A stretch of 64,000 bases of DNA, taken from the NCBI RefSeq assembly GCF_005144715.1, contig NZ_SWKR01000002.1, positions 868,001 to 932,000 of the forward strand, in the 5' to 3' direction. A program made the translations under genes and the position numbers. The notes beneath the pieces were generated by a model. That model made no database searches, was not told where the DNA came from, and saw nothing but the letters and a program-made list of their open reading frames with translations. Positions 53,238 to 60,733 of the stretch are shown here, in pieces. Source of the stretch: Sphingomonas baiyangensis. GTDB lineage: Bacteria; Pseudomonadota; Alphaproteobacteria; Sphingomonadales; Sphingomonadaceae. Numbering within the stretch: the first letter of the stretch is position 1; every line of letters begins with the position of its first letter.

Positions 53238-54216
53238 ACAAGGTCACCGCCTTGTCGGCAGTGGTCGGCATGATCCGGGGATCGGGAGTCCGGTCGATCA
53301 CGCGCTGCTGCGCCTCGATGATGGCCTTGTCCTCGGCAAAGGCCTTGGCCGCGATGCCCATCAGCTTTTCGGCGAGTGCCGCGTCGCCCATGTCGGTGCG
53401 TGGCCCCCACGAGAAGAAATAGCGCGCCTGCCCCGGCCGCGTCGGCGTCACTGCCTGACTGGTGAAGGTCACGCCCGACAGCGCATCTTCCAGATCGGGC
53501 GGCGCATGACCCAGCCGCGCGGCAGTGCCGACGGGATAGTTGCCGCCCGTCATCAACAGCACGCCGGGGAGGAGGAAGTCGTAGGTCGACCAGCGATCAT
53601 TGGGCTCGGGCGAGTGCATGCCCTGCTCGTTTTCGATCCACCGTTCGATCCGCACGCCGCGCTCGAGCGTGCTGATCTTCGGGCGGCTGCGCGCCCAGGT
53701 CTCACTGGCGCCGAAGCTTGCCGTGTGCACATAGCTCAGATGGCTGAAATCGAGCAGATTGTCGTTGATGAGCCGCGCCTCGGCGGCATAGTCGAGCTGG
53801 CCGCGTCCCAGAATATAGCGCGGATTGTCGAAGCCTACCGCGGGCGGCACCAAGTCGGCGTCGGCGAGCGCGGGGTCGCCCATCCACACCCACAGCCAGC
53901 TATGGCGAACGATGACGGGGTAGCGCCGCACGCGCGCATCACGCGGAATGAGGTCCTGCCCCGGTATTTCGACGACCTGTCCTTCGGCGTCGAACAGCAA
54001 CCCGTGATACATGCAGCGCAGCCGATCGCCCTCGCACCGCCCGAGCGACAGCGGCGCCAGACGGTGCACGCAGCGATCCTCGAGCGCCGTCACCGTGCCG
54101 TCGGCAGTGCGCCAGATGACGATCAGCTCGTCGAGAATCGAGATCGGGGTCGGTGTGGCGGCAGGCAGATCCTGTTCCCAGCCGGCGACGTACCAGGCAT
54201 TGCGGACATAGTGCAT
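53161..54216 (-). CDS. Rieske non-heme iron oxygenase alpha subunit (VanA/phthalate-dioxygenase type)
   Basis: This 351-residue oxygenase has the 2Fe-2S ligands Cys49, His51, Cys68 and His71 (CVHRLAPLSLGRC...CMYHG). The mononuclear iron site is Asp156, His159, His164 (NDNLLDFSHLSYVH). Such single-subunit enzymes demethylate or hydroxylate methoxylated aromatic acids and need a reductase, for example VanB; none is in the window. It is divergent from a TetR gene, 71 bases apart with a palindrome between them. Its 3' end overlaps the convergent MarR gene by 77 bases. Confidence 0.9.
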   Translation of the reverse strand: MHYVRNAWYVAGWEQDLPAATPTPISILDELIVIWRTADGTVTALEDRCVHRLAPLSLGRCEGDRLRCMYHGLLFDAEGQVVEIPGQDLIPRDARVRRYPVIVRHSWLWVWMGDPALADADLVPPAVGFDNPRYILGRGQLDYAAEARLINDNLLDFSHLSYVHTASFGASETWARSRPKISTLERGVRIERWIENEQGMHSPEPNDRWSTYDFLLPGVLLMTGGNYPVGTAARLGHAPPDLEDALSGVTFTSQAVTPTRPGQARYFFSWGPRTDMGDAALAEKLMGIAAKAFAEDKAIIEAQQRVIDRTPDPRIMPTTADKAVTLFSRLVDRLVRAESSPALPARQRAAH

Positions 54217-54257
54217 GTTGGCGTCCCTGTCGGCTGCTCTCCGCCATTGATCTTGAT

Positions 54258-54270
54258 TTAACACCGTTAA
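54258..54270. promoter_or_regulatory. Palindrome TTAAC-ACC-GTTAA between Rieske and TetR genes
   Basis: A perfect 5-base inverted repeat with a 3-base spacer lies 17 bases before the TetR start and 41 bases before the divergent Rieske start. The position is ideal for TetR control of both genes. TetR operators are usually a little longer. Confidence 0.5.
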
Positions 54271-54287
54271 GGAGTCAAGCGCCCGCC

Positions 54288-54845
54288 ATGGCCACCCGCC
54301 CCGCCCCCGCACTTGATCGCGAGCGCCTCACGACCGCGGCGTTTGCCGAACTTGCCGAAGCCGGCATCGACAAGCTCAGCATGCGGCGCGTGGCGGCGCG
54401 GCTCGATGTGCAGGCACCCGCGCTCTACTGGCACGTCGCGGGCAAGGACGAACTGCTCGGCCTGATGGCCGCCGAGATCTATTCGTCCGCCGAAGCCGTT
54501 GCGGCGGCCGACTGGCAGGGCTGGCTAACCGGTTTCGGACGCGGGCTGCGTGCCAGCCTTGCCGGGCATCGCGACGGCGCGCGTCTTTGCGCAGCTGCCC
54601 GCCCGAAAGCCGGCGCCGATGCGGCCCGCAATGCCGAGCGGATCGCCGCCCCGCTGGTGGCGCTCGGCCTCGATCGTGACACCGCGCTTTCGCGGCGCGC
54701 ATCGGTCACGTCGTTCACGCTCGGCTGGGCGATCTTCGAGGCCAATGGCCCGATGCACGATTTCCTCGGCCAGATGCTCGATTTCGATGCGAGTTTCGAA
54801 GCCGGCCTCGCCGCGCTCGTGCAAGGCTTCGCGGTGCCGCGTTGA
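54288..54845 (+). CDS. TetR-family regulator (TetR_C type)
   Basis: This is a 185-residue regulator. The N-terminal HTH (about 12-58) is LTTAAFAELAEAGIDKLSMRRVAARLDVQAPALYWH split over the usual three helices, with the recognition helix in DVQAPALYWHVAGK. The C-terminal part resembles the tetracycline-repressor ligand domain (FTLGWAIFEANG). It faces the Rieske gene across a palindrome and ends ten bases before the operator of the symporter gene. The ligand is presumably an aromatic acid, by context. Confidence 0.87.
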   Translation: MATRPAPALDRERLTTAAFAELAEAGIDKLSMRRVAARLDVQAPALYWHVAGKDELLGLMAAEIYSSAEAVAAADWQGWLTGFGRGLRASLAGHRDGARLCAAARPKAGADAARNAERIAAPLVALGLDRDTALSRRASVTSFTLGWAIFEANGPMHDFLGQMLDFDASFEAGLAALVQGFAVPR

Positions 54846-54854
54846 CTTTGGTTT

Positions 54855-54868
54855 GTTGATTCGTCAAC
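54855..54868. promoter_or_regulatory. Operator GTTGATTCGTCAAC before the first aromatic-acid symporter
   Basis: A perfect 5-base inverted repeat with a 4-base spacer lies about 71 bases before the symporter start. It has the same arms and spacing as the sites at 52580 and 58781. A further half-site GTTGA lies at 54841. This suggests control by one of the related MarR proteins. Confidence 0.6.
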
Positions 54869-54932
54869 GTTATAGCCGTCACGTCGCGGTCGCGTATCCG
54901 CCGGCGGGCGGCGGCGAGAGGACGGCCAAGGC

Positions 54933-56285
54933 ATGACGACGTTCCGCATTCAGGACTTCATCGACGCGCAGCGCACGCGGCCGATCCACTACCGCGTACT
55001 CGCGATCTGCACCTTCGTGATGTTCGTCGACGGGTTCGACATCTTCCTCGTCGGCAAGATCGCCCCCGCGATCGCACGCGGCCTGGGCGAGGAGCCGGCG
55101 GCGATGACGCTGGTGTTCCTGCTCCAGCAGATCGGCCTCGCAATCGGCGCGTTCGTGGCGCCGCCGCTTGCCGATCGCTTTGGGCGCAAGCGCATGCTCG
55201 TCTGGTGCTCGATCATCTTCGGGCTGCTGACGCTCGCCACCAGCCTCGCCACCTCGATCACGCAGTTCGCGGTGATGCGCGGCATCGCCGGCGTGTTCCT
55301 GTCGGGTGGCCTGCCAATGGCGGTTTCGCTGCTTGCCGAGCACAGCCCGCGCGCGCGGCGCGGTACGTTCATCTCGATCGCCTTTGCCGGCTACAGCGCA
55401 GGCGGCGCCGCCGGCGGCGCGGTGGCGGCATGGATGATCGACGACTTCGGCTGGCAGAGCGGCTTCTGGCTGGGTGGCCTCATGCCGCTTGCCGGCGCGT
55501 TCCTGATGCTCGCCTTCCTGCCCGAATCGCTTCAGTTCATCACCAGCCGCAACCCCGCCGACCGCCGCATCGCGCCGATCCTGCGCCGACTCGACCCCGA
55601 TCTCGAGCTGACCGGGCAGGAAGCGTTCGTCGCCGCCGACGGTTCGCAAAGCGCCGAGAAGGCGAGCCTGTTCGACATCTTCCGCGGCGGGCGCGGGCGG
55701 GCGACGACGATCCTTTGGATGGCGTGCGTGCTCTCGATGGGCACCATCGCGCTGATGGCGGCGTGGCTCCCGACCTTCTTCCAGGAGATGGCCGGCATTC
55801 CCATCCAGCGCTTCGCGGTGCTGGCGATGCTGGGTTTCTTCGGCGGGCTGTGCGGTACGCTCACCATGGGCTGGCTGTTCGACCGGGTGCGCGCCTCGCG
55901 GCTGATCCCGAGCTATTACCTCGGCCTGTCGGCGATGATCTTCATGCTCGCGCTGGTACCCTTCGAGGCGCCGTTCTTCCTCGGCGTGCTGCTGGCCTAC
56001 AATTTCTTCCAGACCGGCGGGCAGACGGGCCTCAACACGATGATGACGCGCATCTATCCCGCGAGCATGCGCTCGACGGGCATCGGCTGGGCGGGCGGCA
56101 TGGGGCGCATCGGCGGCATCATCCTGCCCTTGTTCGGCGGGTTGGCGCTGGCGTCCGAATTCTCGCTGCAGCTCACGCTCGCGATGATCGCAACCATGCC
56201 GCTGGCGGTCGCGATCCTCGTGCTGCTCATCCCCGACCTCACGCGCGAGGCGCCGCAACCCGTCGGCCGCCCCGCCACCGCCTGA
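54933..56285 (+). CDS. Aromatic acid:H+ symporter family MFS transporter
   Basis: This 450-residue protein has twelve membrane helices. The first helix has FVMFVDGFDIFLVGKIAPAI, the DGFD feature of the AAHS family (PcaK, BenK), and the loop DRFGRKRMLVW follows helix 2. It should import a benzoate-like or hydroxycinnamate-like acid with protons. The upstream MarR-type operator suggests induction by substrate. It is followed after 23 bases by a DUF3237 gene and probably shares a transcript with it. Confidence 0.88.
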   Translation: MTTFRIQDFIDAQRTRPIHYRVLAICTFVMFVDGFDIFLVGKIAPAIARGLGEEPAAMTLVFLLQQIGLAIGAFVAPPLADRFGRKRMLVWCSIIFGLLTLATSLATSITQFAVMRGIAGVFLSGGLPMAVSLLAEHSPRARRGTFISIAFAGYSAGGAAGGAVAAWMIDDFGWQSGFWLGGLMPLAGAFLMLAFLPESLQFITSRNPADRRIAPILRRLDPDLELTGQEAFVAADGSQSAEKASLFDIFRGGRGRATTILWMACVLSMGTIALMAAWLPTFFQEMAGIPIQRFAVLAMLGFFGGLCGTLTMGWLFDRVRASRLIPSYYLGLSAMIFMLALVPFEAPFFLGVLLAYNFFQTGGQTGLNTMMTRIYPASMRSTGIGWAGGMGRIGGIILPLFGGLALASEFSLQLTLAMIATMPLAVAILVLLIPDLTREAPQPVGRPATA

Positions 56286-56308
56286 ACCATTCCAAGGAGC
56301 ATTCGCGC

Positions 56309-56809
56309 ATGACCGACGACGGACTGACGCTGAACTACGAACATGCCTTCGACGTGCGCATGAACTTCGACAAGCGCTGGACGACGGGGGCGATCCATCG
56401 CGGCGGCCCGAACCACGGCTATACCTCGCTCGCCGCCGGATCGACGGTGTCGGGGCCGCTGCTCAACGGCATGCTCGTCGATTACAGCGGCGCCGACTGG
56501 CCGGTGATCCGCACCGACGGCGTGGTCGAACTCAATGCGCATTACATGATCCAGGCCGATGACGGCGCGCTCATCTACATTCGCAACATGGGCTATGTGC
56601 ACGGTCCGCTGCGCACGCCGGATCAGGGGCCCGACGAGGAACCCGCGATTGGCCGCTACTTTCGCTGCACGCCCTATTTCCGCGCGCCCGAAGGCAAGCA
56701 TGACTGGATCAACCGCACCGTGATCGTCGGCATTGGCAAGCGCGTCCCCAAGCTGACGCCCGAGGACGAGCCCGATCATTCGATCGTGCGCTACTACGCC
56801 ATCCGCTGA
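56309..56809 (+). CDS. DUF3237 domain protein (second copy)
   Basis: This is a 166-residue single-domain protein. The blocks GPLLNGMLVDYSGADWPVIR, GALIYIRNMGYVHG and KHDWINRTVIVGIGKRVP match the DUF3237 protein at 49024-49503 position by position, so they are paralogs. AAGGAG precedes the ATG. The gene is paired with an aromatic-acid symporter, while the other copy heads the GMC run. That separation suggests different substrates or stereochemistry. Confidence 0.85.
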   Translation: MTDDGLTLNYEHAFDVRMNFDKRWTTGAIHRGGPNHGYTSLAAGSTVSGPLLNGMLVDYSGADWPVIRTDGVVELNAHYMIQADDGALIYIRNMGYVHGPLRTPDQGPDEEPAIGRYFRCTPYFRAPEGKHDWINRTVIVGIGKRVPKLTPEDEPDHSIVRYYAIR

Positions 56810-56825
56810 ACGTCAGGCTGGCAGG

Positions 56826-57356
56826 CTAGTCGTCGACCAGCTTGCCGAGCTTGCGCGCAATCTGGCCGAGGAGCTGGTCGAGCATATCGCGCTCGGCCTC
56901 GCTCATATCCTCGGTCAGGCCGCCGTGAAACTTCGCGCGGATCGGTAGCAGCCGCTCATATTCGGCATTGCCCGCGGGCGTCACGAACAGGATGGGCGCG
57001 CGCCGGTCGCCGGGATTGTCGCGCCGCCCGACCAATCCGCGCGTCTCTAGTGCAGACGCCGCGCGGCTGACCTCGGCCCGATCGACCCAGGCCATCTGCG
57101 CCACCTGCCGCACCGTCGCCCCATCGATCGGTGCGAGGCGGCTCAAGACACGCCATTCGGCAATCGTCAGATCGCAATGCTCGTCGAGCATGCGCAGCGT
57201 CAGCCGGTCGATTGCCTTTGCGAGAAGGACCAGTCGGAACGTCGGATAGTCGAGGCCGGTATAGGTCCAGCCGCGAATGGCCTCGTCGTTTTCGCCTGGT
57301 CTCTGGTCCGCAGACGTCGTCGCGTCGCGTTCTGTCTGCACTGCTACACTTGCCAT
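56826..57356 (-). CDS. MarR-family regulator beside the second symporter
   Basis: This 176-residue MarR protein has the HTH VRQVAQMAWVDRAEVSRAASA and wing NPGDRRAPILFVTPAG. Its relation to the MarR protein at 52659 (both VDRAEVSR) suggests a shared DNA site, and the GTTGA-N4-TCAAC sequences are the candidates. It lies 62 bases after the second symporter in the same direction and is probably co-transcribed with it. A long convergent gap of 16 bases separates it from DUF3237. Confidence 0.87.
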   Translation of the reverse strand: MASVAVQTERDATTSADQRPGENDEAIRGWTYTGLDYPTFRLVLLAKAIDRLTLRMLDEHCDLTIAEWRVLSRLAPIDGATVRQVAQMAWVDRAEVSRAASALETRGLVGRRDNPGDRRAPILFVTPAGNAEYERLLPIRAKFHGGLTEDMSEAERDMLDQLLGQIARKLGKLVDD

Positions 57357-57418
57357 TGCATGAGGCGTATCGCCTTTCACTGCGACTCGCCAGCCTCTGT
57401 TTCGCCACAATCGAGCAG

Positions 57419-58750
57419 CTACCGCGCGCTGGGTGCCGTGCGCAGCCGCACCAGCGCCACCGCGATCCCTGCGATGGCAAGCGGCACGGCATAAACGAGC
57501 GCGATCGGCGTCTGGCCATAACCCTCGGCCAGCATGAACCCGCCCACCGCCGGCCCCATGATCGACAGCAGCCGGCCGATGCCCGAGGTCCAGCCGAGCG
57601 CCGTCGCGCGTATCTGCGTGGGATAGGCCGCGGCGATCAGCGCATAGAGGCCGCTGATCGCACCAACGACGAACGCGCCATAGGATACCGAGAGGAACAC
57701 CGCCCAGGCCGGCGTGAATGGCGTGACCATGAAACTGAGCATCGCGGCGAAGCCAAGCGCGTAGCACAGCACCACCGCGTTTTTGAGGCCGATGCGCTCG
57801 ATCAGCACGATCATCACGAATGGCCACGCGATCGCGCCGATCGACGAGGTGGCGAACAGCGCCGCCCCCTGCTGCATCGAATAGCCCGCCAGCGCATTGA
57901 GGTAGGTGGGCGTCCACGAAGCGACCAGATTGCCCACTAGCATCATCATTCCGCCCGCCAGCGTCAGCAGGAGCGTGTTGGCGAAGCGCCCTTCGGCGAA
58001 CAACGCCGCCACGGGCACCTTTTCCGATCGCGGCTCGATCGTGGTGAATTGCTCGATCCCCGCCGCCTCGGGCACGATGCGCACCAGCGATCGGCGGACG
58101 CGCTCGGGCGAGCTGCCCTTCACGATCAGGAAGCGCGGCGATTCGGGCAGGAACGCGTAGAGGATGGGCAGCAGCACCAGCGGCGCGATGCCGCCGGCCC
58201 AGAACGCCCCCTGCCAGCCGAAGCCGTTGACGAGCAGGGGTGCAAGCGCACTGCCCGATGCCGCGCCGAAGGCGAGAAAGGCACTGAGCAGCACCACCAT
58301 CCGCTCGCGCAGCCGCAGCGCCGCAAGCTCGGCGACGAGCGAAATCGTATTGGGCACCACGCCGCCGAAGAAGATGAACGCGACGAGGCGCAGGATCATC
58401 AGATGCGTCAGCGTCGTCGCCAGCACCGTGGCGAGCGTCACCAGCCCGAAACCCGCGACGCAAAGCAGGATCACCGGGCGCCGGCCATAGCGATCGGCAA
58501 AAGGTGACAAAGCGGTATAGCCGATCGCGAGCCCGATGCCCTGCGCCACGAACACCCCGGCGATCGCCGCAGGGCTCACGCCGACACCGGCGGCGAGCGC
58601 CGGCACGATCGCGCCGAGCATGTACATGTCGAAGCCTTCGACCGCCATGATCGCACCGCACATGAGGAACACGGCCAGCCGCCAGCCGCCGAACGGACGA
58701 TCGAGCAGGCTCTCGATATCGGCGCTACGCCCGGTCGTCGCTTCGTTCAC
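57419..58750 (-). CDS. Aromatic acid:H+ symporter family MFS transporter (second copy)
   Basis: This 443-residue transporter has twelve helices, helix 1 with AIMAVEGFDMYMLGAIVPAL, and the loop DRYGRRPVILL. It differs enough from the first symporter to suggest another substrate. A 14-base operator GTTGACCTATCAAC lies 31-44 bases upstream of the start. It is followed by a MarR gene on the same strand and preceded by the double NTF2-like gene. Confidence 0.87.
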   Translation of the reverse strand: MNEATTGRSADIESLLDRPFGGWRLAVFLMCGAIMAVEGFDMYMLGAIVPALAAGVGVSPAAIAGVFVAQGIGLAIGYTALSPFADRYGRRPVILLCVAGFGLVTLATVLATTLTHLMILRLVAFIFFGGVVPNTISLVAELAALRLRERMVVLLSAFLAFGAASGSALAPLLVNGFGWQGAFWAGGIAPLVLLPILYAFLPESPRFLIVKGSSPERVRRSLVRIVPEAAGIEQFTTIEPRSEKVPVAALFAEGRFANTLLLTLAGGMMMLVGNLVASWTPTYLNALAGYSMQQGAALFATSSIGAIAWPFVMIVLIERIGLKNAVVLCYALGFAAMLSFMVTPFTPAWAVFLSVSYGAFVVGAISGLYALIAAAYPTQIRATALGWTSGIGRLLSIMGPAVGGFMLAEGYGQTPIALVYAVPLAIAGIAVALVRLRTAPSAR

Positions 58751-58780
58751 GCGCTACGCTCCCCAACCCTCGTATCAGTC

Positions 58781-58794
58781 GTTGACCTATCAAC
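58781..58794. promoter_or_regulatory. Operator GTTGACCTATCAAC before the second symporter
   Basis: This is the third copy of the perfect GTTGA-N4-TCAAC inverted repeat in this region. It is centred 37 bases upstream of the symporter start codon, in the 72-base gap after the double NTF2-like gene. Confidence 0.6.
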
Positions 58795-58822
58795 AACCTT
58801 TGGGGGTGGCCAGCCGTAAAGC

Positions 58823-59656
58823 CTAGGCCTTGCGCGTGCCGTCAGCGTGGAAGAAGCGCGGCGCGCCTTCGGATCCAGCCCGGCCGACGCGGATGTGGCG
58901 CACCAGCCCGCCTTCCAGTTCGTAATGCACGAACACGCGCACCTCGATATATTCGCCCGCCGCGATCGGCCCCACGACGAAGTCGGGCGCATCGGTCTGC
59001 GCGGTGAAGCGCGCCGTCGCGTCGAGCGCGATGCTGCGGTCGTCGGCGAGCACCGAATGCACGGTGATGTTCTCGCGCACCACCGCGAACATCTTGCGAT
59101 AGAAGCCGGTGATACCGTCCTTGCCGTGGATCGGCGGCACCGATCCGAGTTCGAGCACGACGTCATCGGTGTAGAAGCTTGAGAACCGATCATAATCGGC
59201 ATTGCTGAACGCGGCGCAATAGGCGTGGAAAGCCGCGATCTGGCTGGGATGGCCGCCCAACTTGGGCAATTTGGTCACGCCCTTTTCGGGTGGCCACGTC
59301 ATCGATTTCAGCTCGACTATCTTGTCGTTCGCGATGCGATAGCTGACGAGGAACTTCACCGTCACGCTGTCGCCGGGATCGAGATCGCCGAACGGAAAAT
59401 CGCGGCGCTGCTGGGTGGCGTGGAAATCCATGTCGATCTCAGCGAGGATCAGCTCCTCGCTTTGCAGGAAGCTCTGCACGCGCGGCACTTCACGCACGCC
59501 GCCATGCGCCCATTTAAGAAACGACCGCAGGCCTTCCTTTCCGTGATGCTGGCGCGTGCCGCCAGTGAACGTCACATCGTCGGCGAAATAGGTATCGACC
59601 AGCCGGTCGTCCTCGCCGGTGCAGAAGGTGGCGATGTATTGGGCGTAGTCGAGCAT
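58823..59656 (-). CDS. Double NTF2-like (SnoaL) protein
   Basis: This 277-residue protein has two NTF2-like domains, about 1-128 and 137-268. Domain 1 has YFADDVTFTGG and HGKEGLRSFLKW. Domain 2 has YTDDVVLELG, HGKDGITGFYRKMF and VRHIRVGRAG. Domain 2 is similar to the single-domain protein at 42406-42789, so the protein looks like a fusion of two such units. A cofactor-free lyase, isomerase or binding role is possible. A palindrome lies about 30-42 bases upstream of the start. Confidence 0.8.
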   Translation of the reverse strand: MLDYAQYIATFCTGEDDRLVDTYFADDVTFTGGTRQHHGKEGLRSFLKWAHGGVREVPRVQSFLQSEELILAEIDMDFHATQQRRDFPFGDLDPGDSVTVKFLVSYRIANDKIVELKSMTWPPEKGVTKLPKLGGHPSQIAAFHAYCAAFSNADYDRFSSFYTDDVVLELGSVPPIHGKDGITGFYRKMFAVVRENITVHSVLADDRSIALDATARFTAQTDAPDFVVGPIAAGEYIEVRVFVHYELEGGLVRHIRVGRAGSEGAPRFFHADGTRKA

Positions 59657-59685
59657 GTAGCATCCCCTCGCGTATATCGCGTATG

Positions 59686-59698
59686 TAAGGCTACCTTA
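59686..59698. promoter_or_regulatory. Palindrome TAAGG-CTA-CCTTA before the double NTF2-like gene
   Basis: A perfect 5-base inverted repeat with a 3-base spacer lies in the AT-rich 63-base gap between a MarR gene and the double NTF2-like gene. On the minus strand the outer bases form TATAAGG, which also looks like a -10 element, so a regulator bound here would block transcription. Confidence 0.45.
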
Positions 59699-59719
59699 TA
59701 TTCCGTCGTGGTGCGTCGT

Positions 59720-60163
59720 CTAGATCAGGCTCGTCGCGACGCGCATCAGCAGCGCATGCAATTGCACGCGCTCGGCGGGCGACAATGCTGCCAGCAACGA
59801 TTCCTCGACCTCGGTGGTCGAACGGCGGATGTCGGCCAGCAATGCGCGGCCTTCATTCGCAAGCCGCAGCAGCACGCGGCGGCGATGCGTCGGATCGGGC
59901 GTGCGTGCGATCAGACCGCGTTCGGCGAGCGGCTTGAGCAGGGTGGTCATCGCCTGTGGGGTCAACTGCATCGTGCGCGCAAGCTGTGCCGAGGTCGCCT
60001 CGCCCAGTTCTTCGAGCATCACCAGCAGCAGCAACTGCACCGTCGAGACCGGATGCGGCCGGATTGCGCGATCGACGCGCGCGCGCACCGCCATCTCCAC
60101 CCATTTCACCAGATGCGGGAATGCCGGCGGCCGCTCGGCCCAGCGCGGCGCGGGGCCGCTCAT
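59720..60163 (-). CDS. MarR-family regulator coupled to TetR
   Basis: This is a 147-residue winged-helix regulator with HTH ATSAQLARTMQLTPQAMTTL and wing DPTHRRRVLLRLANEG. It overlaps the TetR stop by four bases (ATGA), so two regulators of different families are co-translated, which is unusual. It lacks the VDRAEVSR motif of the other local MarR proteins and so probably binds a different site, such as the TAAGG palindrome next to it. Confidence 0.85.
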   Translation of the reverse strand: MSGPAPRWAERPPAFPHLVKWVEMAVRARVDRAIRPHPVSTVQLLLLVMLEELGEATSAQLARTMQLTPQAMTTLLKPLAERGLIARTPDPTHRRRVLLRLANEGRALLADIRRSTTEVEESLLAALSPAERVQLHALLMRVATSLI

Positions 60164-60702
60164 GCCCCGCCCGCCCGCGCCGCCCATCCCGCGACAAGCA
60201 CATCGAGCGCGGCGAACAGCGGCGCGTCGCCGCCGCCCTCGCCCGCCGGCAGCCGGCGCAGCGTGCTCCAGCCGGTGACGAGCGCCTGTACCGATCGCTG
60301 CGCCACCAGTGCCGTTGCCGCATCGAGCCCGCGCGACACCAGCGCCCGCGTCACCTCATCGCGCAATTCGCGCCATACCGCATCGTCCTGCGCCCGTACG
60401 CGGATCAGGTCGAGCACGCCGGGCGTGCCGCTCTGCCCGGCCCATAGCGCGTGGCCGAAGCCACGCAGCCACGCCGCCCAGTCGCCGCCTTCGGGCACCG
60501 CGGCCAGACAATCGCGAAAGATGCGCTCGGACATCAGCGCGTGCAGCGCTTCCTTGTCGGCGATGTGGCGATAGAGCGAGGGCGCGCGCGCATCGAGCCG
60601 GGCCGCGACAGTGCGCAGCGTCACCGCCTCCAGCCCCTCGGCACGCATCAGCGTCAGCGCCTCGTCGACGATTTGCGGGCGGCTCAGCTTGGCGAAGGGC
60701 AT
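60160..60702 (-). CDS. TetR-family regulator
   Basis: This is a 180-residue regulator with the HTH PQIVDEALTLMRAEGLEAVT and recognition helix in LDARAPSLYRHIADKEAL. The C-terminal domain is helical, without a recognised subfamily. It lies 31 bases after the Rieske gene on the same strand. The large inverted repeat at 61783-61825 before that Rieske gene is a candidate operator for it, though longer than typical TetR sites. Confidence 0.85.
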   Translation of the reverse strand: MPFAKLSRPQIVDEALTLMRAEGLEAVTLRTVAARLDARAPSLYRHIADKEALHALMSERIFRDCLAAVPEGGDWAAWLRGFGHALWAGQSGTPGVLDLIRVRAQDDAVWRELRDEVTRALVSRGLDAATALVAQRSVQALVTGWSTLRRLPAGEGGGDAPLFAALDVLVAGWAARAGGA

Positions 60703-60733
60703 CGCACCGATGTGCCGGGCTGCGTCGCGCGGA

